Positions 51,241-59,990 of a stretch of DNA of 64,000 nt are shown here, one piece after another. Position 1 is the stretch's first letter. Each line of letters begins with the position of its first letter. The stretch covers positions 1 to 64,000 of the forward strand of contig JAFWIE010000031.1 in NCBI GenBank assembly GCA_017533825.1, written 5' to 3'. Origin of the DNA: Atopobiaceae bacterium. GTDB lineage: Bacteria; Actinomycetota; Coriobacteriia; Coriobacteriales; Atopobiaceae. A program made the position numbers and the translations under genes. Under the pieces are notes generated by a model. That model was not told where the DNA came from, did not search any database, and was given only the letters and a program-made list of their open reading frames with translations.

Positions 51241-52356
51241 TCATGGACGCCAGAACTCTCCCTGGTTGGCCATCGACGCATCGACCTTGCATATGGCGCC
51301 CTCGATACCGTAGTGGAAGTAGACCTTCCCGTCCACAATCTCCATACTCCCACTCTCGAAGTGCTGCTCGCCGAGCGCGGTTGTCTTGCCTTCCGGCAAC
51401 GACACACGCCACATCTTCGACCCCATACCTATGTAGGCCACATCGTCGGTGACGTTGTAAAGCCGACCGTCTCCGTTGCCCGGAATCGCGCAAACCTCCT
51501 TATGGTCCGAGCCATCTGGCAGTATCGACCTGAACGAGCCACCATACATGAAGCACGCGCGCCCACCAGTAACAGCCGCTCGACCAAAGAAGGACTTGCC
51601 GAGCTCGTCAGCATCGCCACCAGCGATAGGTGCCGACCATAGCGTGTACAAGCAGCTATACCCGCCTTGCTGCTCCCCTGTCGTGAACACAACCCTTCCG
51701 CCCGCCACGCCTTCCACCTGAGGGCCGAGCGAACCCTGCGCGTACTCACCCGCACAAACGACGGATGAGGCCGAACCGCTCGCTGCGCAAGAACGTATCT
51801 CCCATGCACCGGGCCCAGCAACGATGGGATAGTACACCTCGCCTTCATGCACGGCAAAGCGACCTCCCCGCGGATACCCCATAGCTGCCGCCACGATAAC
51901 GTGCGCCTCGCTGCCGTCCTTCTTCATAGAGATGATGTCGTCGCCCATCGAGACCACAAGCCACTGACCCGATACCCTTATCCCACTGATGAAGTCCCCG
52001 TCGACGCCCTCGTAGAGACACTGATAGCCCGAGCCGTCCGCACGCATGCGCGACACCTTGCGCAACGTCGGGCCCGCGCCCGGTTCCACGCTCTGCTCGG
52101 CAAAGTACACGTACTTCCCGTCACCAGTCATGAGCGTGTTGAGGGCGCCGACGGACGAAGGCGTGGCAGCCTTCGACTTGGCCTTGGACTTCGACTTTGC
52201 AACCGCCTTCTTCGCGTGCGTCGCAACGCCGGAGGTCACCGTCGTCAGCGCGTAGCCATCACGCGGTGTAGAGAACCATGCACCTGCCGCCACCGCGATC
52301 GCACACACAACGAGCATCGCGGCAATGCCCGCCTTGGAACGAGACTTATTTGCCAT
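51241..52356 (-). CDS. membrane-anchored beta-propeller-like protein (DUF5050 type)
   Basis: A 371-residue exported or anchored protein with an N-terminal hydrophobic segment (about 10-28), a Lys/Ala/Ser-rich spacer (KKAVAKSKSKAKSK), then repeated blades such as GALNTLMTGDGKYVYFAEQS, VSRMRADGSGYQCLYEG, SGQWLVVSMGDDIISMKKDGSE and GKVYFHYGIEGAICKVD. The pattern fits DUF5050-type propellers. No catalytic motif is visible; a ligand-binding surface role is inferred. Confidence 0.7.
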   Translation of the reverse strand: MANKSRSKAGIAAMLVVCAIAVAAGAWFSTPRDGYALTTVTSGVATHAKKAVAKSKSKAKSKAATPSSVGALNTLMTGDGKYVYFAEQSVEPGAGPTLRKVSRMRADGSGYQCLYEGVDGDFISGIRVSGQWLVVSMGDDIISMKKDGSEAHVIVAAAMGYPRGGRFAVHEGEVYYPIVAGPGAWEIRSCAASGSASSVVCAGEYAQGSLGPQVEGVAGGRVVFTTGEQQGGYSCLYTLWSAPIAGGDADELGKSFFGRAAVTGGRACFMYGGSFRSILPDGSDHKEVCAIPGNGDGRLYNVTDDVAYIGMGSKMWRVSLPEGKTTALGEQHFESGSMEIVDGKVYFHYGIEGAICKVDASMANQGEFWRP

Positions 52357-52427
52357 TCTCGATCACCGCCTTTCCCTCCATAGCTTAGCGCATGAAATGG
52401 CGAGTCCGGGGGGGCGAGGTCATTGGC

Positions 52428-52490
52428 GCGCGCTATAAGCCGGGAGACAGGTCCCCTAGCGCGCTATAAGCCGGGGAGACAGGTCCCCTA
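52428..52490. repeat. 31-bp direct repeat, two copies, each with a hairpin
   Basis: Two near-identical units (52428-52458 and 52459-52490) each contain CGCTATAAGCC and a GGGGA...TCCCC hairpin. They sit just before the start of the next rightward gene, between divergent genes. Confidence 0.7.
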
Positions 52491-52541
52491 ACACGTGCTA
52501 TGGTTGCAAGAAGCGTCCGCCCTCCGCCGAAAGGTTTCCCT

Positions 52542-53600
52542 GTGATAAGCGCACCCTTGATTGCAGCCTTCGGTCTCGGCTCGTATCTACTCCTAGACCA
52601 CAAGAACTACCAAGGGCGCCTCCGCCGCATGGCGGTAGAGTACGTCAAACGCAAGTATGGCTTCAGGGCAAAGGCCGGTAGGGTCGGCACCATGTCCATC
52701 GGCTGGCTCGAACCGAAGTGGCACAAGGGAAAATCAGGCTACGTGGAGATGTCATATGAAGGCAAGACGTTCTATGTGCGGGCGAGCTTGCGCGCACGCA
52801 CGGACCAATGCTCCGACACCTACCAAATGCGTGAGTTCGCCGACCGCATCATCGGCCCTCTCAGAGACTCCCTTGAGTACGCGGGCCTTTGCGCGCATGT
52901 CCAGTATGGTGATCGCGACTTTGGTGGCTGCTACCTCGGCATGGACGTAACGTCATTCGAGGACCTCGTTCGTAGCGTCGGGAGCATCGAGGTGACCGTG
53001 AGCGCCTACGGCCTCGACGAATCGCGCATCGCACAGCTCGACCTCTCGTACCTCGGAGAGAGTCCGCGCGTCGGCATTTACGACTGGGAAGACGTGCGTG
53101 TCGTTGAGGCGGGATACACGCCGGTCAGTCCCAGGAACGCCAGCGACGGGGACATCATCCGCCTCCGTGACCACTATTTCTACGCCGACGGCACCTGGAC
53201 TCATCGTAGGTATCAGCGCTATGACGGTGAAGGCGTGACCTTTGCATACGATGCCGACCTCGGCATCGAGGTCGTGCCCTTCGACGTGGAAGCCACGTCG
53301 GCCGAGGATGGCAACGCACGGAGCCCGTGGTATCGGCTCAGTATCGCCTCCGAAGAGGAAACGCGCGTGATCGTCTTTCCCCACGAGACATCACCGGACG
53401 TCAAGATGCGCATCCAGTTCTATGACCTTCGCACTCATCAGTTCTCCGATGGATTTGGCGATCTCCCCTACTACGGGAACTTCGAGGGACAAGACGCGCT
53501 GGCAGACGAGTGGCCGTACCATGGTGCCGTGTGGCTCAACCTGACGTACAAAAACGGCACGGTCGACGGAGCACCCAAGGTCATCAGAATCGTGCAATAG
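52542..53600 (+). CDS. unknown protein with N-terminal membrane anchor
   Basis: A 352-residue protein with a hydrophobic start (ISAPLIAAFGLGSYLLL) followed by a basic segment and a beta-rich soluble part with many aromatic and acidic residues. No family is recognised. The GTG at 52542 has GAAAGG 6 bases upstream and is preferred over the ATG at 52500, which overlaps the repeat region without a ribosome site. It converges with carB. Confidence 0.65.
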   Translation: MISAPLIAAFGLGSYLLLDHKNYQGRLRRMAVEYVKRKYGFRAKAGRVGTMSIGWLEPKWHKGKSGYVEMSYEGKTFYVRASLRARTDQCSDTYQMREFADRIIGPLRDSLEYAGLCAHVQYGDRDFGGCYLGMDVTSFEDLVRSVGSIEVTVSAYGLDESRIAQLDLSYLGESPRVGIYDWEDVRVVEAGYTPVSPRNASDGDIIRLRDHYFYADGTWTHRRYQRYDGEGVTFAYDADLGIEVVPFDVEATSAEDGNARSPWYRLSIASEEETRVIVFPHETSPDVKMRIQFYDLRTHQFSDGFGDLPYYGNFEGQDALADEWPYHGAVWLNLTYKNGTVDGAPKVIRIVQ

Positions 53601-53622
53601 AGTCCACATTCTCAGAGAGTAA

Positions 53623-53667
53623 TCGCGTTCCCACAGCGAGTCTTGCATGCTCGTTGTGGGAACGCGA
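53623..53667. terminator. bidirectional terminator hairpin before carB end
   Basis: An 18-bp stem with one wobble (53623-53640 with 53650-53667) and a 9-base loop lies between convergent genes. No T-run is present. Confidence 0.7.
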
Positions 53668-53701
53668 ACGGAGACGTTGGGGGCGCGGGGGCGCGGCGGT
53701 C

Positions 53702-56700
53702 CTACTTGATGGCAGCGTGAATGTCCTGCAGGGCATTGACGCCGGAGTCGGTGCCGTCCACCTTGGCCTTGATGCCCACAGCCGAGGCATGCGCCGCGGC
53801 CATCGTAGTGACGTACGGGATATGCGCACTGATGGCGGCCTTGCGAATCTGGGAGCCGTCCGACTCGGAGTGCACCTCGCCCTTCGGCGTGTTCACGACA
53901 AGCTGAATCTGCCCATTCGCGATGGCGTCGGTGACGTTAGGGCGCCCCTCACGCTGCTTGAAGATGACGGTGCAGGGGATGCCATTCTCGGCAAGGAAGG
54001 CGGCCGTTCCGCGCGTCGCCATGATGGAGAGGCCCGCATCGACAAACTCGCGCGCGATGTCGATCATCTCGTCTTTGTTCTGGTCCGAGACCGACATGAA
54101 CACCGTGCCCTCGGTGGGCAGCGTAGATCCGATGGCCTCTTGCGACTTGAAGAACGCCTCGCCAAAGGTAGGCGCCAGGCCGAGCACCTCACCGGTCGAG
54201 CGCATCTCCGGCCCGAGGATGGGGTCGACCTCCGGGAACATCGAGAAGGGCAGCACGGCTTCCTTCACGCCATAGAACGCGTACTTGGCCTCCTTGAGTC
54301 CGGCAACGGGGCTCGGACGGCCCGTAAGCTCGCCCATGATGGCATCGGTCGCAATCTGGACCATCTGAATGCCGCACACCTTGGAAACCAGCGGCACCGT
54401 GCGGCTCGCGCGCGGATTTGCCTCGATCACGAAGACCTTGCCGTTCTCGATGGCGTACTGGATGTTCATGAGACCCACGACGTGCATTTCCTCGGCAATG
54501 CGGCGCGTGTACTCCTTGATGAGGGTGACGTGCTCATCGCTGATGGAGATGGACGGCAGCACGCAGGCAGAGTCACCGGAGTGGACGCCCGCAAGCTCGA
54601 TGTGCTCCATGACCGCAGGCACGTAGGCATGCGTGCCGTCGCAAATCGCATCCGCCTCGCACTCGAGCGCATGCCGCAGGAAGCGGTCGATGAGGATGGG
54701 ACGATCGGGCGTCACACCGATGGCAGCTGCCATGTAGGAACGCAGCGCATCGTCCTCAAAGACGACCTCCATGCCGCGTCCGCCGAGCACGTAGCTGGGA
54801 CGAACCATCACGGGATAGCCAATCCTGTGGGCGGCGTCAAGCGCCTCCTCCACCGTGACGGCCATCGCTGCCTCAGGCATGGGGATGCCAAGCTTGGCCA
54901 TCATGGCACGGAATTCGTCGCGGTCCTCGGCGAGGTCGATGACTTCAGGCGTCGTGCCCAGAATCTTGACACCGGCAGCCTGCAGCTCGCTCGCGATGTT
55001 GAGCGGCGTCTGTCCGCCAAACTGCGCGATGATGCCGAGCGGCTTCTCCTTCTGATAGATGGAGAGCACATCCTCGGTAGTGAGCGGCTCGAAATAGAGC
55101 TTGTCGGAGGTGTCGTAGTCCGTGGAGACCGTCTCGGGGTTGCAGTTCACGATGATGGTCTGGAAGCCAAGCTTGCGCAGAGCGATGGCCGCGTGAACCG
55201 AACAGTAGTCGAACTCGATGCCCTGGCCAATGCGGTTGGGGCCGCCGCCGAGAATCATGACCTTGTTGCCCTCGAGCGGGGTGCTGGCATCGGGCGCGTT
55301 GTAGGTGCTGTAATAGTAGGCGGAGTCCTGCGTCGAGCTCACGTGCACGCCCTCCCACGCCTCGGTGACGCCGAGCGCAGTGCGCTGCTCGCGGATGCTC
55401 GCCTCGGAGAGGCCGGTGAGCTGTGAGAGATACTTGTCGGAGAAGCCGTCCTTCTTTGCCTGCGTGAGCATGTAGTTGGGCAGCTGCACGCCGGGGTTGG
55501 ACTTGGCATAAGAGAGGATGACCTCCTCTTCCTGCACAAGCTCGGCCATCTCTTGGATGAACTCCCGCTTGATGTGGGTGAGGTCAAAGAGCCGCTCCAC
55601 CGAGACGCCCTTGCGCAGCGCCTCGTACATCTGGAACTGACGCTCGCTCGTGGGGGTGCGCAGCAGCATCTCGAGTTCCACGGCCGACTTCTCGTGGAAG
55701 TCCTTGGCGAAGCCCAGGCCGTAACGTCCCTGCTCCAGCGAGCGGATGGCCTTCTGGAAGGCCTCCTTGTAGGTCTTGCCGATGGCCATGACCTCGCCTA
55801 CGGCGCGCATCTGCGTGCCGAGCTTGTCTTGGACGCCCTTGAACTTCTCGAACGCCCAGCGAGCAAACTTGATTACGACGTAGTCACCCGTAGGATGGTA
55901 CTTGTCGAGCGTGCCCCACTTGCCACAGGGAATCTCGGCGAGGGTGAGTCCGCTGGCAAGCATGGCCGAGATGAGCGCGATTGGGAAGCCCGTGGCCTTC
56001 GACGCAAGAGCCGAAGAACGGCTCGTACGGGGATTGATCTCGATGATGATGTCGCGATCGCTCACGGGGTCATGCGCCCACTGGACGTTGGTGCCACCGA
56101 TGACCTTGACGGCATCGACGATGCGATAGCTCTTCTCCTGCAAGCGGTCGATGACAGCCTGGTCGATGGTCTGCATCGGCGCCGCACAGAACGAGTCGCC
56201 CGTGTGGACGCCCATGGGATCGATGTTCTCGATGGTGCACACGGTAATCATGTGGCCGGTAGAGTCGCGGACGACCTCGTACTCAAGCTCCTCCCAGCCG
56301 AGGACGCTCTCCTCCACGAGGACCTCATGCACGGGACTGGCAGCGAGACCGCGCGCAACGACGGTACGCAGCTCGTTAACGTTGTACACGAGGCCGCCAC
56401 CAGTACCGCCCATGGTGTAGGCAGGACGCAAGACGCAGGGATATCCCAGGTCGTTGGCAATCTGCACAGCCTCCTCCACGGAGTAGGCCACCTTCGAGCG
56501 GGCCATCTCGATGCCGAGGTCATTCATGAGCTCCTTGAAGGCCTCGCGGTCCTCGCCGCGCTCGATGGCGTCGACCTGCACGCCGATGACCTTCACGCCA
56601 TACTTGTCGAGAACGCCCGTCTTTGCGAGTGCGCTCGAGAGGTTGAGCGCGGACTGCCCGCCCAGGTTGGGAAGAATGGCGTCCGGACGCTCCTTCTCGA

Positions 56701-56932
56701 TGATGGCCGTCAGGCGGTCCACGTTGAGCGGTTCAATATAGGTGCGGTCCGCCGTACCGGGGTCCGTCATGATGGTCGCGGGGTTAGAGTTGACAAGGAC
56801 GATCTCGTAACCGAGGCTACGGAGCGCCTTGCACGCTTGCGTGCCGGAATAGTCGAACTCACATGCCTGGCCGATGATGATGGGGCCAGATCCAATAATC
56901 ATCACTTTATGTACGTCTGTGCGCTGTGCCAT
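53702..56932 (-). CDS. carB: carbamoyl-phosphate synthase large subunit
   Basis: A 1076-residue synthetase that makes carbamoyl phosphate for arginine and pyrimidine synthesis from bicarbonate, ATP and ammonia delivered by CarA. Two homologous ATP-grasp halves are visible (IIGSGPIIIGQACEFDYSGTQ near residue 15 and ILGGGPNRIGQGIEFDYCSVHA near 560), with the oligomerisation domain between and a C-terminal MGS allosteric domain. The length is complete. The ATG of MAQRTDVHKV follows GGAG. carA is not adjacent, which is unusual but known. Confidence 0.97.
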   Translation of the reverse strand: MAQRTDVHKVMIIGSGPIIIGQACEFDYSGTQACKALRSLGYEIVLVNSNPATIMTDPGTADRTYIEPLNVDRLTAIIEKERPDAILPNLGGQSALNLSSALAKTGVLDKYGVKVIGVQVDAIERGEDREAFKELMNDLGIEMARSKVAYSVEEAVQIANDLGYPCVLRPAYTMGGTGGGLVYNVNELRTVVARGLAASPVHEVLVEESVLGWEELEYEVVRDSTGHMITVCTIENIDPMGVHTGDSFCAAPMQTIDQAVIDRLQEKSYRIVDAVKVIGGTNVQWAHDPVSDRDIIIEINPRTSRSSALASKATGFPIALISAMLASGLTLAEIPCGKWGTLDKYHPTGDYVVIKFARWAFEKFKGVQDKLGTQMRAVGEVMAIGKTYKEAFQKAIRSLEQGRYGLGFAKDFHEKSAVELEMLLRTPTSERQFQMYEALRKGVSVERLFDLTHIKREFIQEMAELVQEEEVILSYAKSNPGVQLPNYMLTQAKKDGFSDKYLSQLTGLSEASIREQRTALGVTEAWEGVHVSSTQDSAYYYSTYNAPDASTPLEGNKVMILGGGPNRIGQGIEFDYCSVHAAIALRKLGFQTIIVNCNPETVSTDYDTSDKLYFEPLTTEDVLSIYQKEKPLGIIAQFGGQTPLNIASELQAAGVKILGTTPEVIDLAEDRDEFRAMMAKLGIPMPEAAMAVTVEEALDAAHRIGYPVMVRPSYVLGGRGMEVVFEDDALRSYMAAAIGVTPDRPILIDRFLRHALECEADAICDGTHAYVPAVMEHIELAGVHSGDSACVLPSISISDEHVTLIKEYTRRIAEEMHVVGLMNIQYAIENGKVFVIEANPRASRTVPLVSKVCGIQMVQIATDAIMGELTGRPSPVAGLKEAKYAFYGVKEAVLPFSMFPEVDPILGPEMRSTGEVLGLAPTFGEAFFKSQEAIGSTLPTEGTVFMSVSDQNKDEMIDIAREFVDAGLSIMATRGTAAFLAENGIPCTVIFKQREGRPNVTDAIANGQIQLVVNTPKGEVHSESDGSQIRKAAISAHIPYVTTMAAAHASAVGIKAKVDGTDSGVNALQDIHAAIK

Positions 56933-57047
56933 GGGTACTCCATCTCCCTCGCTAAACCGACGCAAATCTGTACTAGTTTAGCGGCAAGGCACGAGACGGG
57001 TGTAACGCGATAGAAGATGTTAACGAAACCACCCCAACCGAGCGGGG

Positions 57048-57150
57048 CGGCCGGCAGGGCACATCGGGACGGCCGGCGAGGCACATCGGGGCGGCCGGCA
57101 AGGCACATCGGGGCGGCCGGCGAGGCACATCGGGACGGCCGGCAGGGCCA
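57048..57150. repeat. 22-bp tandem repeat, five copies
   Basis: Units with CGGCCGGCRAGGCACATCGG start at 57048, 57070, 57092, 57114 and 57136, between the GGDEF gene's 3' end and the carB promoter region. Confidence 0.85.
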
Positions 57151-57160
57151 CCGAGAGCAG

Positions 57161-58726
57161 CTAGCGAGGCGCCCAAGTCCGCGGATTCTCTCCCGCCAGC
57201 TCCTTGAGCTGCGCCTTTCGGTCGTACATGCGCTTATCGGCACGATAGAACACGTCATGAAGCCGCATATCGCCCGGTTCATACTCGGCCATTCCCGCAG
57301 CGACAACGACCTCGCCACGCTGATTGTTCTCCTCGACGATGCGATTGAGTTCCGCGAGTATCTCATGCCGATGGATATAGTCCTCCCCACGCAGAATGAC
57401 CACGAACTCATCGCCGCCAATCCTGAAAACCGGACTGTGGTCGTATAGGTCACAGACGAGCTTGCATGCCGTCCGGATGTATTCGTCGCCAGCCGAATGG
57501 CCAAACGTGTCGTTGACGTACTTCAGATTGTTCACGTCGCACACCAGGATGCCAAGCTCACCGATGCTCCCATCGCGCATGGACTCTTCGATTGCAGGCT
57601 CCTCCTCGGTGTAGGCGTACTTGCTCTTCACACCCGTAAGAGCATCGCGATAGGCAATCTCCTTGACCACGCCGAGCTCCTGCTCGCTTCTCTCGGCACG
57701 TTCTCCGGCATGCCGGCTGTGCTCGCGTTCCTCTTCGAGCATGGTGTTGGAGATGCGACGCATCCTGATCAGCAACCCGCCGAAGTATATGAGGAGCACC
57801 GCAAGGGTCACCATGATCTGGATGGTGCTCTGCGCAAGCACATCATCGCTCACGTCGCGAATCTGGTCGCGAATCAAGCTATCGGAAATGAGAACCGCGA
57901 GCATCCAATTCGTATCCTCAACCGGAGCATAGTAGAGTGTCTCCGTCGCTCCCTCATACGTGAACCTGACCTCGCCCCGTCCTCCACGCTCGAAATTCTC
58001 CTGAAGTCGCCTCCACTCATTGACATCGAGATGACCCTTCAGGGCGTTCAGGATGTTCTCGCTCGCGCCGATGGGACCAAAGCCCATCTGAGCCAGGTTC
58101 TCGCCGTTCTTGTAGTAGATGCAGCATGACGTCTCGCCGCCGTCCTCATCGTTGAAGGTGAGCGTGCTTATGATGTCGTCGATGTCCACCTGCACGAAGC
58201 ATGCCTTGAGATTCTTGCCCATGAACACGCGATCGGCAATAGGTACCGCCAGACAGATCTGCTTGTTCGCACCGTACAGGCTCGTCGTGCTCACGAGCCT
58301 ATCGGTGAGCTCGCGTCCCTCTTGCAAGAAGTCGTATCTGCTCCCACCCATGTAGGTGGCATACCGCGCATATACGACGTCGTCCTCGTCAACTACCGCG
58401 AACAAATCCAAGTCGCACAGCGTCTCGACTCTGCCGATGAACGTGCGCAAGGACTCCTGGGAAGCAAGATCCTCTGGCGCCATAAGGCTGATTGCTCGTT
58501 CCATCTGCTTGAATTCCGTGACGATGAGTTCCGCCATGGCCTGCGAACGGCGACCCGCAAGTTCCTCAAGGTAAAATTCGCTCACTTTGTCGCCGGCGTT
58601 GTCTGCAGCGGTTCGGGCGGCATTAACCGTCCACAGCGTCATGCCCAAGATGACCGCCATCGCAACGAGGGCGCCCACAAAGATGCGTGTCATGAACGTA
58701 TGCTTATCATCCACCGCTCTCGTCAC
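57161..58726 (-). CDS. Cache-type receptor diguanylate cyclase
   Basis: A 521-residue membrane enzyme predicted to make cyclic di-GMP in response to an external signal. It has one N-terminal membrane helix (about 12-33), an extracytoplasmic double-Cache-like domain (about 40-290; ends DTNWMLAVLISDSLI), a second helix (about 300-320), a short coiled coil, and a GGDEF domain with intact FRIGGDEF; no RxxD inhibitory site is seen five residues upstream. The GTG start abuts the stop of the upstream sugar-binding-protein gene (TAG-GTG), so the pair is tightly coupled, implying the binding protein is its ligand partner. Confidence 0.88.
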   Translation of the reverse strand: MTRAVDDKHTFMTRIFVGALVAMAVILGMTLWTVNAARTAADNAGDKVSEFYLEELAGRRSQAMAELIVTEFKQMERAISLMAPEDLASQESLRTFIGRVETLCDLDLFAVVDEDDVVYARYATYMGGSRYDFLQEGRELTDRLVSTTSLYGANKQICLAVPIADRVFMGKNLKACFVQVDIDDIISTLTFNDEDGGETSCCIYYKNGENLAQMGFGPIGASENILNALKGHLDVNEWRRLQENFERGGRGEVRFTYEGATETLYYAPVEDTNWMLAVLISDSLIRDQIRDVSDDVLAQSTIQIMVTLAVLLIYFGGLLIRMRRISNTMLEEEREHSRHAGERAERSEQELGVVKEIAYRDALTGVKSKYAYTEEEPAIEESMRDGSIGELGILVCDVNNLKYVNDTFGHSAGDEYIRTACKLVCDLYDHSPVFRIGGDEFVVILRGEDYIHRHEILAELNRIVEENNQRGEVVVAAGMAEYEPGDMRLHDVFYRADKRMYDRKAQLKELAGENPRTWAPR

Positions 58727-59842
58727 CTACGGTATGTCTCCATAAAGCACTTCTCGCATCAACTTGGCGTCATCCTGATAAATGATCGTCGTGCTCTCGT
58801 TTATGGTCTCGGAGTAAAGCTTGCCAGGCTTGACCCCATCGGCAATCTTCACCGCGGTCTGGAGCGTGTCGAAGCCGATGGAGTAGCAGTCCTGAACACC
58901 CAGGCAGTATATGACACCCTCGTCCAGGAAGCGCAGGGCCTCCCGATCGTGGTCCATGCCAACGATGACGACTTCCCTGTTCGAACGCACCACGGCCCTT
59001 GCAGCACCGACAGGGTTGCTCATGTTGCAACAAATGAAGCCAGCGAGGTCCTCGTGGTTGTCGAGAATGTGACGAGTGAGCTCGAAGGCACGCGCCGAGG
59101 AGTCGTCGTCGTACTCCACCTCGACGACCTCCATGTCCTCATACTGGGCAATCGTATCCATGGCCCCCCGGGCACGATCCTCGTGACAGGGTGCCCCCTT
59201 TGTGCCTACGAGAATCGCAACCTTGCCCTGGTAGTCAAGCTTCTTGCAGAGGGCCTCGGTGAGCTGCGCGCCATCCTCGTAATTGTGGGTATTCCCCACG
59301 TAGGCAATCCGCTTGCAGCCTTCCGCAGCGTCCGAGCTGGAGAACGTCATGACCTTCTTTCCCTCGGCTATGAGTTCGTCGAGCACTGGCGAGATGACCT
59401 CCTCATCGGCCACATCTACACCGATGACGTCGTAAGGTCCCTGCGCGGCCTCCAGCAGACGTTGCTTCTGGTCCTCCGCAGACGCGGCCTCGGGTGCCAG
59501 GTACTCATACGTCACCGTGACCCCACGGTCCAAAAACTGCCGTTGCGCGTCTTCCATGCCCAAGGCAACTGCATCCCACCAGGGATGCACAATCTTGTAC
59601 GTCAGGTACACGTTGTAATGATCCTTCTTGGGTACGTACCCATCAAGCTCGTGGTCGAAGTTGACTGCCTCCTGCACGTCCTGCGCGCTCTCGGCCCCAG
59701 CAGCATCCGCCTTCGCACCATCCGTTCCCGTCTCGCTCTGTGCCAGGGTCCTGGTGCCACCATTCCACATGGGCACAACCAGTGCCAGAAGAATCGCAAA
59801 CGCCAAGCTCGCCCTCACCGTGATCGCCCTCACCGGGGACAT
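58727..59842 (-). CDS. periplasmic sugar-binding-like protein, receptor partner
   Basis: A 371-residue exported protein of the ribose-binding/LacI-like fold (Peripla_BP_4): YLTYKIVHPWWDAVALGMEDAQRQF, DVIGVDVADEEVISPVLDELIAEGKKVMTF, ICCNMSNPVGAARAV and GVQDCYSIGFDTLQTAVKIADG. The N-terminal hydrophobic segment is a signal peptide or anchor without a clear lipobox. No ABC permease or ATPase is adjacent; the partner is instead a GGDEF receptor. The start is ambiguous: a TATAAT box at 59870-59875 would put transcription start downstream of earlier in-frame codons, favouring the ATG at 59842 or GTG at 59833. Confidence 0.82.
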   Translation of the reverse strand: MSPVRAITVRASLAFAILLALVVPMWNGGTRTLAQSETGTDGAKADAAGAESAQDVQEAVNFDHELDGYVPKKDHYNVYLTYKIVHPWWDAVALGMEDAQRQFLDRGVTVTYEYLAPEAASAEDQKQRLLEAAQGPYDVIGVDVADEEVISPVLDELIAEGKKVMTFSSSDAAEGCKRIAYVGNTHNYEDGAQLTEALCKKLDYQGKVAILVGTKGAPCHEDRARGAMDTIAQYEDMEVVEVEYDDDSSARAFELTRHILDNHEDLAGFICCNMSNPVGAARAVVRSNREVVIVGMDHDREALRFLDEGVIYCLGVQDCYSIGFDTLQTAVKIADGVKPGKLYSETINESTTIIYQDDAKLMREVLYGDIP

Positions 59843-59869
59843 CCCCTTTCCACTCTGCGCCTTGCCTTT

Positions 59870-59875
59870 ATTATA
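59870..59875 (-). promoter_or_regulatory. -10 box of sugar-binding-protein operon
   Basis: A perfect TATAAT on the minus strand lies 28 bases before the ATG at 59842. The -35 region is poor (TGTCCC at 17 bases), suggesting activator control. Confidence 0.5.
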
Positions 59876-59920
59876 CTCAATAGCACGCTCATGGGACATA
59901 AACGCCAATCGCCTAACCAT

Positions 59921-59951
59921 TTGTCAATCTCCATGGACATTGGGCTATTCT
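59921..59951 (+). promoter_or_regulatory. GH32 promoter with palindromic operator
   Basis: TTGTCA (59921-59926) and TATTCT (59946-59951) are separated by 19 bases. The spacer holds an 18-base palindrome, CAATCTCCATGGACATTG (59925-59942), centred on TCCATGGA, the form expected for a LacI-type sugar regulator. Confidence 0.5.
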
Positions 59952-59990
59952 GGAATCGTTCCCGTACGTACCTCGAGAAAGGCTTCGCCC

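Noticed and set aside
58727-59842. LacI-type repressor
   Set aside because: There is a signal peptide-like start and no helix-turn-helix; the fold is that of a secreted binding protein.
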